A stretch of DNA of 64,000 nucleotides from Myoxocephalus aenaeus (lineage: Eukaryota; Chordata; Actinopteri; Perciformes; Cottidae): contig JBAMJR010000065.1 of NCBI GenBank assembly GCA_038501785.1, positions 6,026,501-6,090,500 on the forward strand. The letters are read 5' to 3'. The position numbers were made by a program, and so were the translations under genes. A model generated the notes under the pieces. The model worked only from the letters and a program-made list of their open reading frames with translations. It was not told the DNA's origin and made no database searches. Positions 1-9,683 of this stretch are shown in pieces (within the stretch, counting starts at the first letter, position 1; each line of letters opens with the position of its first letter).

Positions 1-2423
1 TGGATCGTTGCCAAAAAACGCTGAGTTTTCTCAAGAGGCTGTTTGGGGGCTGTTAAAACCGTCTATTGCTAAAGAAAAGAAGGGAAAAGAAACTAAGCGG
101 GAATCCGTTGAGCAATCGGGCCGCTAACAGTTACGAGCTAGAGAGAGGAAGCTGGAGACGGACTGATAAGACACATAATGCATAATGCGGTTTTCCATCC
201 CAACTGACAGCCTCTCGCACGGTGGCTGTCTGCTGATGACTTTGCTCACATGAGAAATCTTTGCCTCCCTAAACTTGAATCAAATCACCATTATACCCCC
301 CCACCCCACCCCCAAAAAAACATTCTGCACATAACTGTGTCTCCAATCAGGGAGTTGAGATAAGCCAGAGAAGCATGGGTCATTGGTCAAATGGGTCATT
401 TGTGTGATTGAGTGGAATTCTGGAGCGATCCATAACATCGATCTGTGAGACACAATCCTTTCTTTTCACATTCTCCGTGGAAAGAGCAGCGGGTGGACGA
501 CAGAGCGACACACAGGTCAAGATACAGTACTGCAGTCTTTCCTGCTGAATCATCGTGGGGGTGAGGATGACTGGGAGTTATGCGCTGCGGTCTGAGGCAA
601 TAAGATCTAATAAACGTGGCTTCAGCAGGAACCATGGGAACAAGCAGAGCACAATAAAAAAATAGAGCTGCAGTTCCCCTTCATCCATTTTCCACATTGT
701 CATGGCGGTGACCTTTATTGCTTGTCCACTTCTTTCGCCGTTTACAAATCGAATGTCACGGGATATGGCGTGGATCACGGCCGTGTGATTTCAGTAACGT
801 CAGGATGACACGGGCCTTTTTTTCCCCGATTCTTCGAGAGGCTATTTTAATGCCCGATTTTTGCTGACGAGCTTCATTTCAAAGTGAGCAAAGGAATGAT
901 GCAACCGCTGACATGTTCCCCAAAACAGTGAGATGTTGGGCTTAAGTAACTAATTCATGAGCGTAGATGAAATACTATAGCAATGACTTCGCTTTGTAGG
1001 ACTTTAGAGTGAAATCCTTTTTAGTTTTTTTATTATCTAACAACTCCACCCACAGACTGTCTTTACTCACATCAATCTGTTGTGTATTTAGTGTATTTTA
1101 AAAGGGACGGGGCTCGGTTCAGCTCCCTGTGCTGTCACCGCTCTGTGTCTCGTCTGATTAAAGTGTGATGACAAGACGAGGGCCGTGAGTAGCTCAAAAC
1201 TTTATCCACGCACACAGACAAACAGACTGTGTTTACCTGCCTGCCTCACCTCAATCCCGCCGGTCCTCCTTTGTGTGACTCATATCTGATTTGCACACTC
1301 CATTTGCGAGTATTACATCAGAAAACAATGGGATCGTGTGATTTCTGTACTCTCATGTCTGCATGTTGTTGTAAAACAGGAGAGTTTGATGTGAGTGGAG
1401 AGCCGGCTGCAGTGGGAGGGGAGCTATTAAGTGACTACAACTCAGTGGTCAGAGACAGACAGCGGCACTTCGCACGCTGATGACAGGACACGAGCACTGA
1501 CCCACCTTTGACCGACAGCTGTCAGAATCTGACACACGGAAGAGCCCGGACGAGGCCTTCCCCCTTCTGACCCACGAGGAGCATCGGCCGGATCCACCGA
1601 CTCAAAGCCGAGCCCGTTTACTCATCCCGGCTAATGGATTGTGGGTCGGAGCCAAGATGAGCCTAATTGCACAGCAAGTCAAGTGAAAGACGGCGGCCCT
1701 GTCACATTGTTTTAAAAGTCTACGAGGATGTAATCTCAGCCGAGTGAATGACGAAGGCCTTTTCGCCGCATTACCTCCAAACAAATTCTTCATCTTACCG
1801 ATCTCGATCGGTAGAAACGTAAACATCACGTGTGCACGCCGCATCTGCTTTACCGCTCTTCCCTGTGCTGGCATGCGGATGGAGTTACCGTAACTCGATC
1901 AGGTCTACTCTCCGCACTCATGCCAGGGTCCTATCTACGGCTCTGCTGTGCACTCTCGCCGTCTGCCGACGCTAACGCGGAGATAAGCCGCACCGATTTA
2001 ACAGGCGCAGGTGAAATATGAGACGGCGTTCCAGATGTGACATTATTCAGTGTCTCGGGTTGGATGTTTGTCACGCGGCTCTCCCCGGAGAGCTCGGCTC
2101 CGAGCTTCATAACAAAGGCGGTAAACGTAACACTCCCGTGTCCACTCGGCCCACTGATTGTCAGTCTTTTACAAACATTGACATATAAGGGCACAGCCAC
2201 TCAACGCTTTTAACAAGAGCTCTCCTCGACAGGTCGCTGTAAACCTGGCCGGTCCACCGCTCATGTGATCAGGGTTAAGACCTAATGATTCTGTAGACAG
2301 CAGAGTTGCACAAAAGCAGATATCAGCTGCAAACAACATCAGACAAAGAGGCACTTCTACGCGGCTCACACTGATAACCGAGCTGCCACACAGCGGCACT
2401 CCGGTCCTGTAACCGTCCCTTTT

Positions 2424-2470
<47 letters not shown>

Positions 2471-3600
2471 ACATGAGCACAGCAAAGAGGCCTCGGTTTC
2501 CATGCGAGTGTGAAAACACACACACACACACACACACACGCAGAGGCGTCCAGGAAGTGTGAGCTTAAGTGGTGAAGAATAGAGAGTGGACGCTGACAGC
2601 GGGGTTATCTGAGGTCGGACGGGGCCTCAGCTCCTCCACAGAAGAAAAGCGTATGTTTCATAGAGCGCTGCTAGAAGTATGCGTTTTATGACTTATGGAC
2701 ATATTATGATGTTATCAGGAGCCCATAAAAATACCTACTGTATTTGGAAATGATGCCCCGCAGTATGCAGGGTGGGGAACCAGAAGGAGGAGGAGGAGAT
2801 AAGGTAGTCAATTCATACTTTTCCAAATATTTACACTTTTGACCGCTCCCTATTTTTTTTTTTATGGAATTCGATACATTGCAACACCCATATTTAGAGG
2901 GCTAACCTCGGTGCATTCTACGGGCATGAGGGCAACACGGGCTGCGGGCCCTGTTCAGGGGGGGGGGCGTGAGTCACGTCCAGCAGAGGAGAGCCCCAGA
3001 TGCTATCGCTCACTGGGCTCACACACACGTGAGTCACTACGACCAGAGGGAAAAGACCACCACTACACCCCACGGCAACATGTTTGTGTTTGTAATTGCC
3101 AAGGCAACGCCATTAAGATGATTTTACAGGGAAATGTTCCATATGGGATAAAGTCCAGAAATAGCTTTCTCTCACTGTGATGTGCCATAAATGCAGTCAA
3201 ATGCATGAAAGGGCTTGACGAGCACAATATGCTAAAAAAAAAGTTATCTCATATATTCCACTCAAATATGTTCTTATTGAACAATATATACTCTGTATGA
3301 AAAATGTATGTTGGATGTACTTTCTATATTTACTGAGCAAGCAACCACAACAACGTGGAAGTGCAGTGCAATTTGTAATAACAGAAGAAGAAAAAGAAGC
3401 TGGAAACAGAGCCAGAAAGAACTAGAAAAGAATCAGTTTCCACGACAGCCAAACAATCATCCGGCAGGTCACTACACATACAGCAAGTTAGTAACTATGG
3501 CAACCCGTGCGCTATTACGCATGGCACGTCTATATTGGGAACCCTGGCCGCGGACCAGAGGGTCACTCCATGACGCAGCGACGCACGAAGGGCGTTGTTC
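1..3600. other. upstream intergenic DNA, no gene seen
   Basis: I see no coding exon, RNA gene or recognisable transposon here. Open frames are short, start in unremarkable sequence and lack recognisable protein motifs. The only notable structure is the paired (TG)n and (AC)n tracts at 2426-2539. In mammals the gene upstream of PMP22 is TEKT3, but no tektin-like coding sequence is visible in this stretch. Confidence 0.6.
2426..2539. repeat. inverted pair of (TG)n and (AC)n microsatellites
   Basis: A (TG)n tract at 2426-2469 is followed about 47 bases later by an (AC)n tract at about 2516-2539. The two are reverse complements and could pair as a stem-loop. The 79-122 residue frames that cross them are only reading dinucleotide repeats (VCVC or THTH) and are not genes. 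Confidence 0.9.
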
Positions 3601-3655
3601 TCCCATAATGAGACACTTTATAACAGCACGTCAGCGCCTGGCATCAATCTAGTCT
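3560..3655 (+). promoter_or_regulatory. pmp22: candidate pmp22 core promoter (TATA box 3617-3623)
   Basis: A TTTATAA box at 3617-3623 sits about 30 bases before the CT-rich start of a stretch that runs into a perfect GTAAGT donor at 3785. Just upstream are TGACGC/GACGC motifs (around 3571-3586), and an ACGTCA half-site similar to a cAMP response element lies at 3628-3633. Mammalian PMP22 has a TATA-type promoter (P1) ahead of a non-coding first exon. The arrangement here matches that design, about 0.8 kb upstream of the first coding exon. No transcript data support it, so the start site near 3648-3653 is an inference. Confidence 0.45.
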
Positions 3656-3784
3656 GAGAGCGACGTTTAGAACCGAGGGACTACCGCTGTTGGACTCTTT
3701 TGGGACCACTTGCTTTTGCTTCCTGCGATCCTGAAACTCTCTCTCTTTTTCTCTTTTTGTGGAAATACAAGCTCGTCGCTCCCA
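3650..3784 (+). other. pmp22: candidate non-coding exon 1 of pmp22 (5' UTR)
   Basis: This stretch of about 135 bases lies between the TATA box and a consensus GTAAGT donor (3785-3790). Joining it to the acceptor at 4460 would give a 5' UTR of about 150 bases, with 13 of those bases in exon 2 directly before the ATG. PMP22 genes are known to have a non-coding first exon. A second CpG-rich patch at 3840-3905 could be an alternative first exon. RNA-seq junction reads would decide. Confidence 0.4.
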
Positions 3785-4325
3785 GTAAGTGGACTTTGTT
3801 AACTTTCTCATATCCAGCTGCGCTCTGTCTGTCTCAAGGAGGAAACGCGCGTTTCGCTGCATGGGATACCCGCCGCTCCATTACGCAGCCGCGGACAGGA
3901 GGGCGCTAAGAAATACTTTTATTCGATGAATTAAGTCGTTGTTAAGGCTTTTTTTAATTTCCTCTGATCAAATTGTTTCCATTTTGTAGATGACACAAGC
4001 CGGCATTGTAACGCCATCTTAAAAGAACAGCGCTGGTTTGACACGAAAAAGGGACGCAGTCTGGAAAGAGTCGAGCTTTTTAAGCACCTTTAAGTTTGTT
4101 AGAGTGAATAAAAAAACAGAAAGTGCACTCCGAGATCAGCGTTAAAGTTGAATCCTGTCAAACTTTGACTTCAATGTAAATCAAATCCCCCCCACCACGT
4201 ATGCATTATTAACAATGGCTTTCTCGTTCATGTGGTTTTATTATAGTTAATGCACATGACGCCATCCCATGAACTTTCTCTAAAGGCTGTCCGTGTTGAA
4301 CGTGCTGCAGCGACACACCCATGTC

Positions 4326-4327
<2 letters not shown>

Positions 4328-4406
<79 letters not shown>
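4328..4406. repeat. C37 homopolymer followed by (AC)n in pmp22 intron 1
   Basis: Thirty-seven consecutive C (4328-4364) run straight into an (AC)n tract (4365-4406). The tract ends 54 bases before the 3' splice site of the first coding exon, just upstream of a branch-point-like TACTGAC (4422-4428). The poly-C strand could form an i-motif and the opposite strand a G-quadruplex. Length is probably polymorphic and may be misassembled. Confidence 0.95.
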
Positions 4407-4409
<3 letters not shown>

Positions 4410-4460
4410 CACACACTCACATACTGACAGAGACCGTCTCCTCTTCTCATTACTGCCCAG

Positions 4461-4551
4461 ACCGCCTGTAAAGATGCTGCTCCTTCTTCTGGGAATCGTC
4501 CTCCTGCACGTCGCTGGTCTGGTTCTCCTGTTTGTGTCAACAATTGTCAGC
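4461..4551 (+). other. pmp22: pmp22 exon 2 (13-base 5' UTR plus residues 1-26)
   Basis: The acceptor is a pyrimidine-rich run ending CCCAG at 4460, with a TACTGAC branch-point-like sequence at 4422-4428. The ATG at 4474 was chosen because it gives the exact PMP22 N-terminus; the open frame continues upstream only through the C and CA repeats. The exon ends ...GTCAGC at 4551, followed by GTAAGT, phase 0, and encodes TM1. Intron 2 (4552-4845) is only 294 bases. Confidence 0.93.
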
Positions 4552-5796
4552 GTAAGTAAATCTGTCCTTTTGCCTCTGTCTTTCTTTCTTTAGATTAATT
4601 TAATCGGAATGTATAATCTTAAGGATTAAATATAAACACAAATGAACAAAAAAAAAAAAAAAACTCCCCATTGATGATTACTCACATATTATACATGCAG
4701 GAAGAACAATAATGCACTTTTCTCCATAATTGGAAGATACACTTCATAAGTGTTTTTTCCAGGAATTGTAATATGCCAGTGAAGCTGATTCTCTTGCTGC
4801 TGCCCTTCACACTAAACTGACTGAGTTGTATGTTGTTGACACCAGGTTTGGACGTCAGGTGAAACTGGCACCTCAGACCTCTGGAACAACTGCACTACCA
4901 CCAATGTAGGATACCACTGTGACCCGGCATCCACTGGAGGTCAGACCCCTTCCTGATATTTGACTGTTTTCCTTTTTTTTTTTTAACTGTTATGTATTAT
5001 AATTCAATGGCTAATATTGGACGTTTTAATCACCGCTGTGCTGTGACGCTGCGACACATCTCAGCATTTGCTCCCCTTTCGTGTTTTCTCCGGGTATAAA
5101 GCACCCACACACTGATTATATTAGAGGGGGAGGCTTGAACTTTGTGTAAATGACTTGCTGGAATCCAACATTCCCCCGTGCTGATGGTGTGGGTGTGTCA
5201 CGGGCTCCTTCTGGGACTCTGGTGCCATCTAGGGCAGGGAATGTGGCAGTGCCGCTTGGAACCGCTCGCTGATAGGCTGCAGCTGTATAAATAGTCGTGG
5301 TGTGATGTCCATATTCAGGTCCCGTGTCAGGGGAGTCCATGGCGACGGGAGCCTGGGAGTTGTGGAGGATCAAGGGTGGGGCCGCAGAGAGTATTTAAAG
5401 TTTTCACATCTATGCATGCGTGTGCATGCCTGTGTCAGAGTGTCGGAAAGCGGGGGAGACCTTGGGCCACCTCGTCCAGAACATAGCATCCTGATGGCGG
5501 GGCACGCCCAGCGGCGGATCAGAGTGTCCAGTGTTAGTTTCCAGGGATCATCGGGACGATTTAAGGCAGCAGCTGCGGCGTTGCAGATTTCACATGTTTG
5601 AATTAGACAAGATATGTGTGGATCTATAGATCCCATTGTTTTTTTTAAACGACCCCACACCTACATAACAATCCCCATTGTCCTAATATGAATATTCATG
5701 TGAGATCACTGTTGAGCAGCTCTATGTTTTGCTCCTAAAATGTGGCGTCACAGTGGTGCAGGAGCCACCGGGTGATGTCATCAGTCTAGAATGAGC

Positions 5797-5830
<34 letters not shown>

Positions 5831-7514
5831 CGCCTGCACGGTCTGCCAGGTGGCTCCATGGCACAGCCGGGTCTGTTTGACTTGCTTGCATTAGCGCGGT
5901 GACGCACGGTGTTTATACAAGGAGGCGCGCGTCTGGGCTCCGGCTTTTGGGAGATGGAAGATAGGGGCCCCCGTTCTCACGTGGGGGGCCAACTCCTGCT
6001 TTCAATGGAGCTTTGCTGAGCAATCAAGTTCCTCCTGAAGTGACTCATGATCCCGGTCATCGCGGTTTGATACTTCTGAGTTTCCCCCCTGGTTGCCTCG
6101 GCAAATATTGTCTCCATTTGGGTTCGATGACGCCCCAGTGAGAGATGCTCGCGCCACAGTTATCATCACACGCCGGCCTCGAGATTAATACCACTTCCTT
6201 ACAACTACTTCATAGAATTTACTCACTCTAAAATTAGCTGTTGAGGAAGAATGTTTTCGGACCCCGAGGCGGGCCTTCGATACATAAACACAGTGAAGTA
6301 AACACAGTTTTATTTGCTATTTTCAGCTCAGTGGGGTGTTGGGTCTCAGAATAAAAAGGGGGGAAAAAACATCAACGGTTAGTTTCCTGTTTGGTATTCG
6401 AGGGAAAGTCGACAGCAGAGAAACATTGTAACGCCACGATAATAAACCGTGGCATTCAAATATTCTTTTCGAATATGAGTCATACTTGCTTATCGTTGAT
6501 ATTCTGAGCCCTGAACCGCGCCTCTTGGTAGGAAATGCCCCATGTCACTGCTTCCTACTGGTCAGTGAAGGAAGGAAGGATTGATCAGAAAGCAGGAATG
6601 TATTGTCTGTATTTATAGGCAGCGCTATTCATAGCGCAGGGCTAGAACATTTCAGCCATTTCTCACAGCGTTATTACCTGGAAAACAGAGTCATCATCAT
6701 CATCCTCATCATCATAATGGGATCTAAATGTTGCTCTGGCTGGATGGAGAGTTCGCAGCGTGTCATGTTCCCTCCCATATCTCATCAGATCAGGAACAAA
6801 CTGGAGCGCTGTTATTGTGGGTAACCCGACTCCGTCCTAGTCTGGTCTTTCGGGATAACGTTCCCCGTTAAATCTATACCCGGGATTCTTCGTGACCGTC
6901 CACAGACAGTAGAGTAATAACTGCTGCAGGCCGGTGAAAAGTTTTGCTCATGTCGGCCTACATCATGTGTGAGCGAGGGGGCGAATTACTTTATTGCCCT
7001 TTTTGTTGCGCTATTAAATTATGCATCATGCTTTTTATTTTGTTCCACATTGTACACGTGGCCCCACCCCCATTAAACATTCACATAATGCAAGATAATG
7101 AATAAACCGCAGATGCTTGAGAAGGTTGGAGGAATAACATCTGTAATTTGAATGTCAGAGTTCGACACTGATGTACGCGCAACAGTAAAATCCCCTTTTT
7201 ATAGGCCTGTCTGGAATATTTGCTGATGCTATGCTATAGGTCAGTCGCAACTGAGTGTACTTATGCGGCGGCTGCCAATGCACAAGCCGACCTTTAGCCC
7301 CGTGTGCCATGGCAACGTCGTTTATGGCACGACAATGCGGCGGTAAAAGCAGACGCGGGCCAAAGAGAAGCGTTCTGTAGACGAAGGGAAGGGAAAGCGC
7401 GAGAGCTCGGGAAAGCCGAGAGGCCGGGGAGGCGGCGTGGATAAACCCTCAGACAAGAAATAGACCCTGCTTGGAAATCCTGGGATTCCTGACTCGGTGG
7501 CACGAAAGAAGCAC

Positions 7515-7548
<34 letters not shown>

Positions 7549-8969
7549 TGCACGGAGGGGATGGTCCTCCCATACAGGTGTCTAATGGGTTAATGGGCTC
7601 CTCGCATCCTTGGAGGGCGAGCGGCGGCGATCGATGCGGTGCATTTAGTCATGGGTCCCGCAGCGAGGGGGCGCGCGGAGCTTTTAGGAACAGGATACCT
7701 GGGCTTCATTGTTGTGGATCCATTACACATTCCCAGAAGGAAACACATTACGCGCTTCAATTCAGCCGGGATGGGAGCAGCAGGCTTTGTTTTTTTTATT
7801 TGTTTCCTTCTCATGCGCTCATTAAGTCAATGTCATATGTGAACGATGCTGCTGCTAATGATGACCGTGGGTCAGTTATTGACTCTCCTTTCCCCTCCAC
7901 TCCTTGCAGAGTGGATCCAGGCGGTCCAGGCCCTCATGATCCTATCCATCATCTTCAGCTGCCTGGCGCTCTTCCTCTTCTTCTGCCAGCTCTTCACTTT
8001 GCAGAAGGGCGGACGCTTCTTCATCACTGGAACCTTCCAGATCCTTGCCAGTGAGTTCGATCCCCTCTTTGACACTTACACACAAATTCACCGAAACCAG
8101 ATAGTCATTATAACACTGGGGGGGGGTGGGGGAAATAAAGTTGAGGGGTTAATTTTGACCATTGAGTCTTTGTTTGAATCTGATCATGTCCAAAAATCAT
8201 GAAAATGGTTTCGATCGAACGAGCTCAAAACGCTTGAAAGGTTGTAAACATGATTTTCAGCGGTTTTTACTTGACAAACAAGTGCTTAAAAAGCCACTTA
8301 ATGACTCTTCAGCACTACTCTGCTGAGCACAGTAGCATCAGTCTGAGCGTCGTCCTCCTACACAGACAAAGCAGGAGCATCTACTGCGGCCAGAGAATTA
8401 GATTAAGAGAGTCTGAGCCAGTTACTAATGGTTTGATGCTCCGCTCGTCTATTGAGAGCGGGCTCCAACCGCCCATTGTGTCCTCGCCTGGCAGCCCGCC
8501 CCCACGTCCCAGGTCGGCTCTCGGCAGCGTGCCAGCGCATTGCCTCGCACCCACAGGTGCCCACTCAGCCGAACGGGAATGACACCGGGCGCGCTGCCAT
8601 GTCGAAATGTCAGGAAAGGCCGGCCGCTGACAAACATGTGGAGCCATGTCTGACCGGAGGGGAGGGTGGGGGCTGCGCTCGGAGATCAATAAACCACGAG
8701 ACGCTGCGATGTATTCAAGACGGAGAAAACATGATCTGATAATTGAGCCGGATGATGGCCAGCGTTGTTCAGTGTTTCCGCCTTGTTCCCTCCCCCCCCC
8801 CTCTGCAGGTTTGTTCGTGATGAGCGGAGCCATCATCTACACGGTGATGAGTCCGCAGTGGGTGCCGGGGACCGACGCCTTCGGCTACTCCTACATCCTG
8901 GCGTGGGTGGCCTTCCCTCTGGCGCTGATCAGCGGACTCATCTACGTCATCTTGAGGAAGCGAGAATGA
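4474..8969 (+). CDS. pmp22: peripheral myelin protein 22 (four coding exons joined)
   Basis: The CDS joins 4474-4551, 4846-4939, 7910-8050 and 8809-8969 (474 bases, 157 aa). All introns are GT-AG, with phases 0, 1 and 1. The product is a four-span membrane glycoprotein of the PMP22/claudin superfamily, a structural component of compact myelin that also acts in epithelial junctions. It starts MLLLLLGIVLLHVAGL; TM1 is about residues 2-26, TM2 63-86, TM3 96-117 and TM4 131-152. Extracellular loop 1 has the family W28, LW39 and C42/C51 pattern and an N41-C-T sequon, the usual N-glycan site. The C-terminus ILRKRE, with an RKR ER-retention-type motif, is conserved. Human PMP22 is 160 aa. The three missing residues are two between the loop-1 cysteines and one in loop 2. 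L16 and G147 match human L16 and G150, which are known disease positions. Teleosts have pmp22a and pmp22b, and I cannot tell which this is. Confidence 0.97.
4846..4939 (+). other. pmp22: pmp22 exon 3 (first extracellular loop)
   Basis: The acceptor ACACCAG ends at 4845 and the donor GTCAGA starts at 4940. The 94-base exon encodes residues 27-57 plus the first base of E58. It holds the family W28, D37-L38-W39, the sequon N41-C42-T43 and C51. Between the two cysteines there are 8 residues, where human has 10. The exon was too short to appear as a long open frame and was found from the splice pattern and homology. Confidence 0.93.
5667..5682. promoter_or_regulatory. inverted SOX-type site pair in pmp22 intron 3
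   Basis: The sequence AACAATCCCCATTGTC contains two SOX core motifs in inverted orientation, separated by four C. SoxE proteins (SOX10 in Schwann cells) bind such paired sites as dimers. A further ATTGTT lies at about 5634-5639 and a CCCCACACC motif, loosely like an EGR site, at about 5653-5661. PMP22 is a known SOX10/EGR2-regulated myelin gene in mammals. That this element works as an enhancer is an inference from motif and location only. Confidence 0.4.
5800..5827. repeat. (GT)n microsatellite in pmp22 intron 3
   Basis: Uninterrupted GT dinucleotides, about 14 units. Confidence 0.95.
7519..7544. repeat. (CA)n microsatellite in pmp22 intron 3
   Basis: About 13 CA units, 366 bases before exon 4. 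Confidence 0.95.
7910..8050 (+). other. pmp22: pmp22 exon 4 (TM2 and start of TM3)
   Basis: The acceptor CTCCTTGCAG ends at 7909 and the donor GTGAGT starts at 8051. The exon encodes the rest of E58 to A104 and the first base of codon 105, including WIQAVQALMILSIIF and LFTLQKGGRFFITG, which are close to mammalian PMP22. The split codon 105 reads A|GT, serine, where human has glycine. Confidence 0.95.
8051..8808 (+). other. pmp22: pmp22 intron 4 (758 bases)
   Basis: The intron has a GTGAGT donor and a CTCTGCAG acceptor preceded by a ten-C run. I see no gene, repeat or convincing regulatory element inside. Frames of 95-151 residues crossing it on either strand are coincidental. Confidence 0.9.
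8809..8969 (+). other. pmp22: pmp22 exon 5 coding part (TM3-TM4, C-terminus)
   Basis: The acceptor is a C-rich tract ending CTCTGCAG at 8808. The exon encodes residues 105-157, with SGAIIYTV (TM3), loop 2 with W122, YILAWVAFPLAL (TM4) and the stop TGA at 8967-8969. Loop 2 is one residue shorter than in human. Confidence 0.96.
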
Positions 8970-9184
8970 GCCGACGTCACTCCATCCCAGTGTTCCCAGT
9001 AACCCTGCCCAACTGCAAAGTGTCATCAGTCCCACTCTGAAGTTAAAAAAATAATATGTTTTGATGCCTGAGTACCAACGGCCCCTGGAGCCACCAGACC
9101 AACACAACCAGATTACAGCGAGGGGGAGGGCGGTAATACCAAAAATCAACAAGCAAACCAACCAATACTGTCTCAGTTAAAAGA

Positions 9185-9192
9185 TGTATATA
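9185..9192 (+). promoter_or_regulatory. Pumilio-type element TGTATATA
   Basis: Exact match to the Pumilio recognition element UGUANAUA, 216 bases after the pmp22 stop. It is one of two such sites within about 60 bases. Function is inferred. Confidence 0.35.
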
Positions 9193-9235
9193 GTATCTAT
9201 GGTTTAAAACCTATTTATAACACTTTTTACATATA

Positions 9236-9243
9236 TGTACATA
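9236..9243 (+). promoter_or_regulatory. Pumilio-type element TGTACATA
   Basis: Second exact UGUANAUA match in the 3' UTR, 51 bases after the first. Clustering of two makes chance somewhat less likely, but the surroundings are AT-rich. Confidence 0.35.
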
Positions 9244-9394
9244 GTTGTTGTGTTGCTCTGTCAATGGATACGTGTATGAGCTTTGTTTTAGCGGATTAAG
9301 TGCCTCAATGTTTGTTCGTAACGATGAAAAATAATTAGATGCTATTTTTGTTGCGTTTTCCTTTTTTTTTTCGTCGCCTTTTTTTTGTTTTTCG

Positions 9395-9401
9395 CCAAAG
9401 A
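9395..9401 (+). promoter_or_regulatory. miR-9 seed match CCAAAGA
   Basis: 7mer-A1 match to the miR-9 seed in the pmp22 3' UTR. miR-9 has been reported to repress PMP22 in mammalian oligodendrocyte-lineage cells, so the site is in a meaningful transcript. No target data exist for this sequence. Confidence 0.35.
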
Positions 9402-9453
9402 ATTATGAAGGAAAAAAAAAAAAGAAAGACAAAATGTTACTTCAAGTATTTTA

Positions 9454-9460
9454 ACCAAAG
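9454..9460 (+). promoter_or_regulatory. miR-9 seed match ACCAAAG
   Basis: 7mer-m8 match to miR-9, 59 bases after the first match. Site pairs at such spacing may act independently. Confidence 0.35.
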
Positions 9461-9675
9461 TGCATGTAAAGAAATAGAAGGGTTAGAGAAAGGAGAGTTT
9501 TTTTTGTTTTTTTTTTCCCGATGGGCTTGCTTTACAAAACAAAAAAAGAGTGGTAACATCCCTGGACGTAGCATAGCCAGGAAATAGAGATTTGGTCCTT
9601 TTCTATTTTGTGCATTTTCAAGTTTCAGTGTTTTTATTTTCAGTATTTTTCTATTTCTTATTCTCAACAAAAAGA

Positions 9676-9683
9676 TGGTGCTA
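9676..9683 (+). promoter_or_regulatory. miR-29 8-mer site TGGTGCTA
   Basis: Full 8-mer complement to the miR-29 family seed, in the context AAAGATGGTGCTATG. Mammalian PMP22 is a reported miR-29a target in Schwann cells, so this site is plausibly ancestral. Confirmation needs alignment with other vertebrate pmp22 3' UTRs. Confidence 0.5.

Larger units (their letters stand above)
4940..7909 (+). other. pmp22: pmp22 intron 3 (2970 bases)
   Basis: This is the largest pmp22 intron within the coding part. It holds an inverted SOX-type site (5667-5682), a TATA-like TATAAATAG (5286-5294), a (GT)n tract (5800-5827) and a (CA)n tract (7519-7544). The open frames inside it carry no recognisable domain and are not supported as genes. 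Confidence 0.9.

Noticed and set aside
7497..8054. 185-residue plus-strand frame
   Set aside because: It spans a CA microsatellite, intron sequence and pmp22 exon 4 in the wrong frame; the true exon is 7910-8050.
8381..8836. 151-residue minus-strand frame
   Set aside because: It lies antisense to pmp22 intron 4 and exon 5, with no family similarity or splice evidence.
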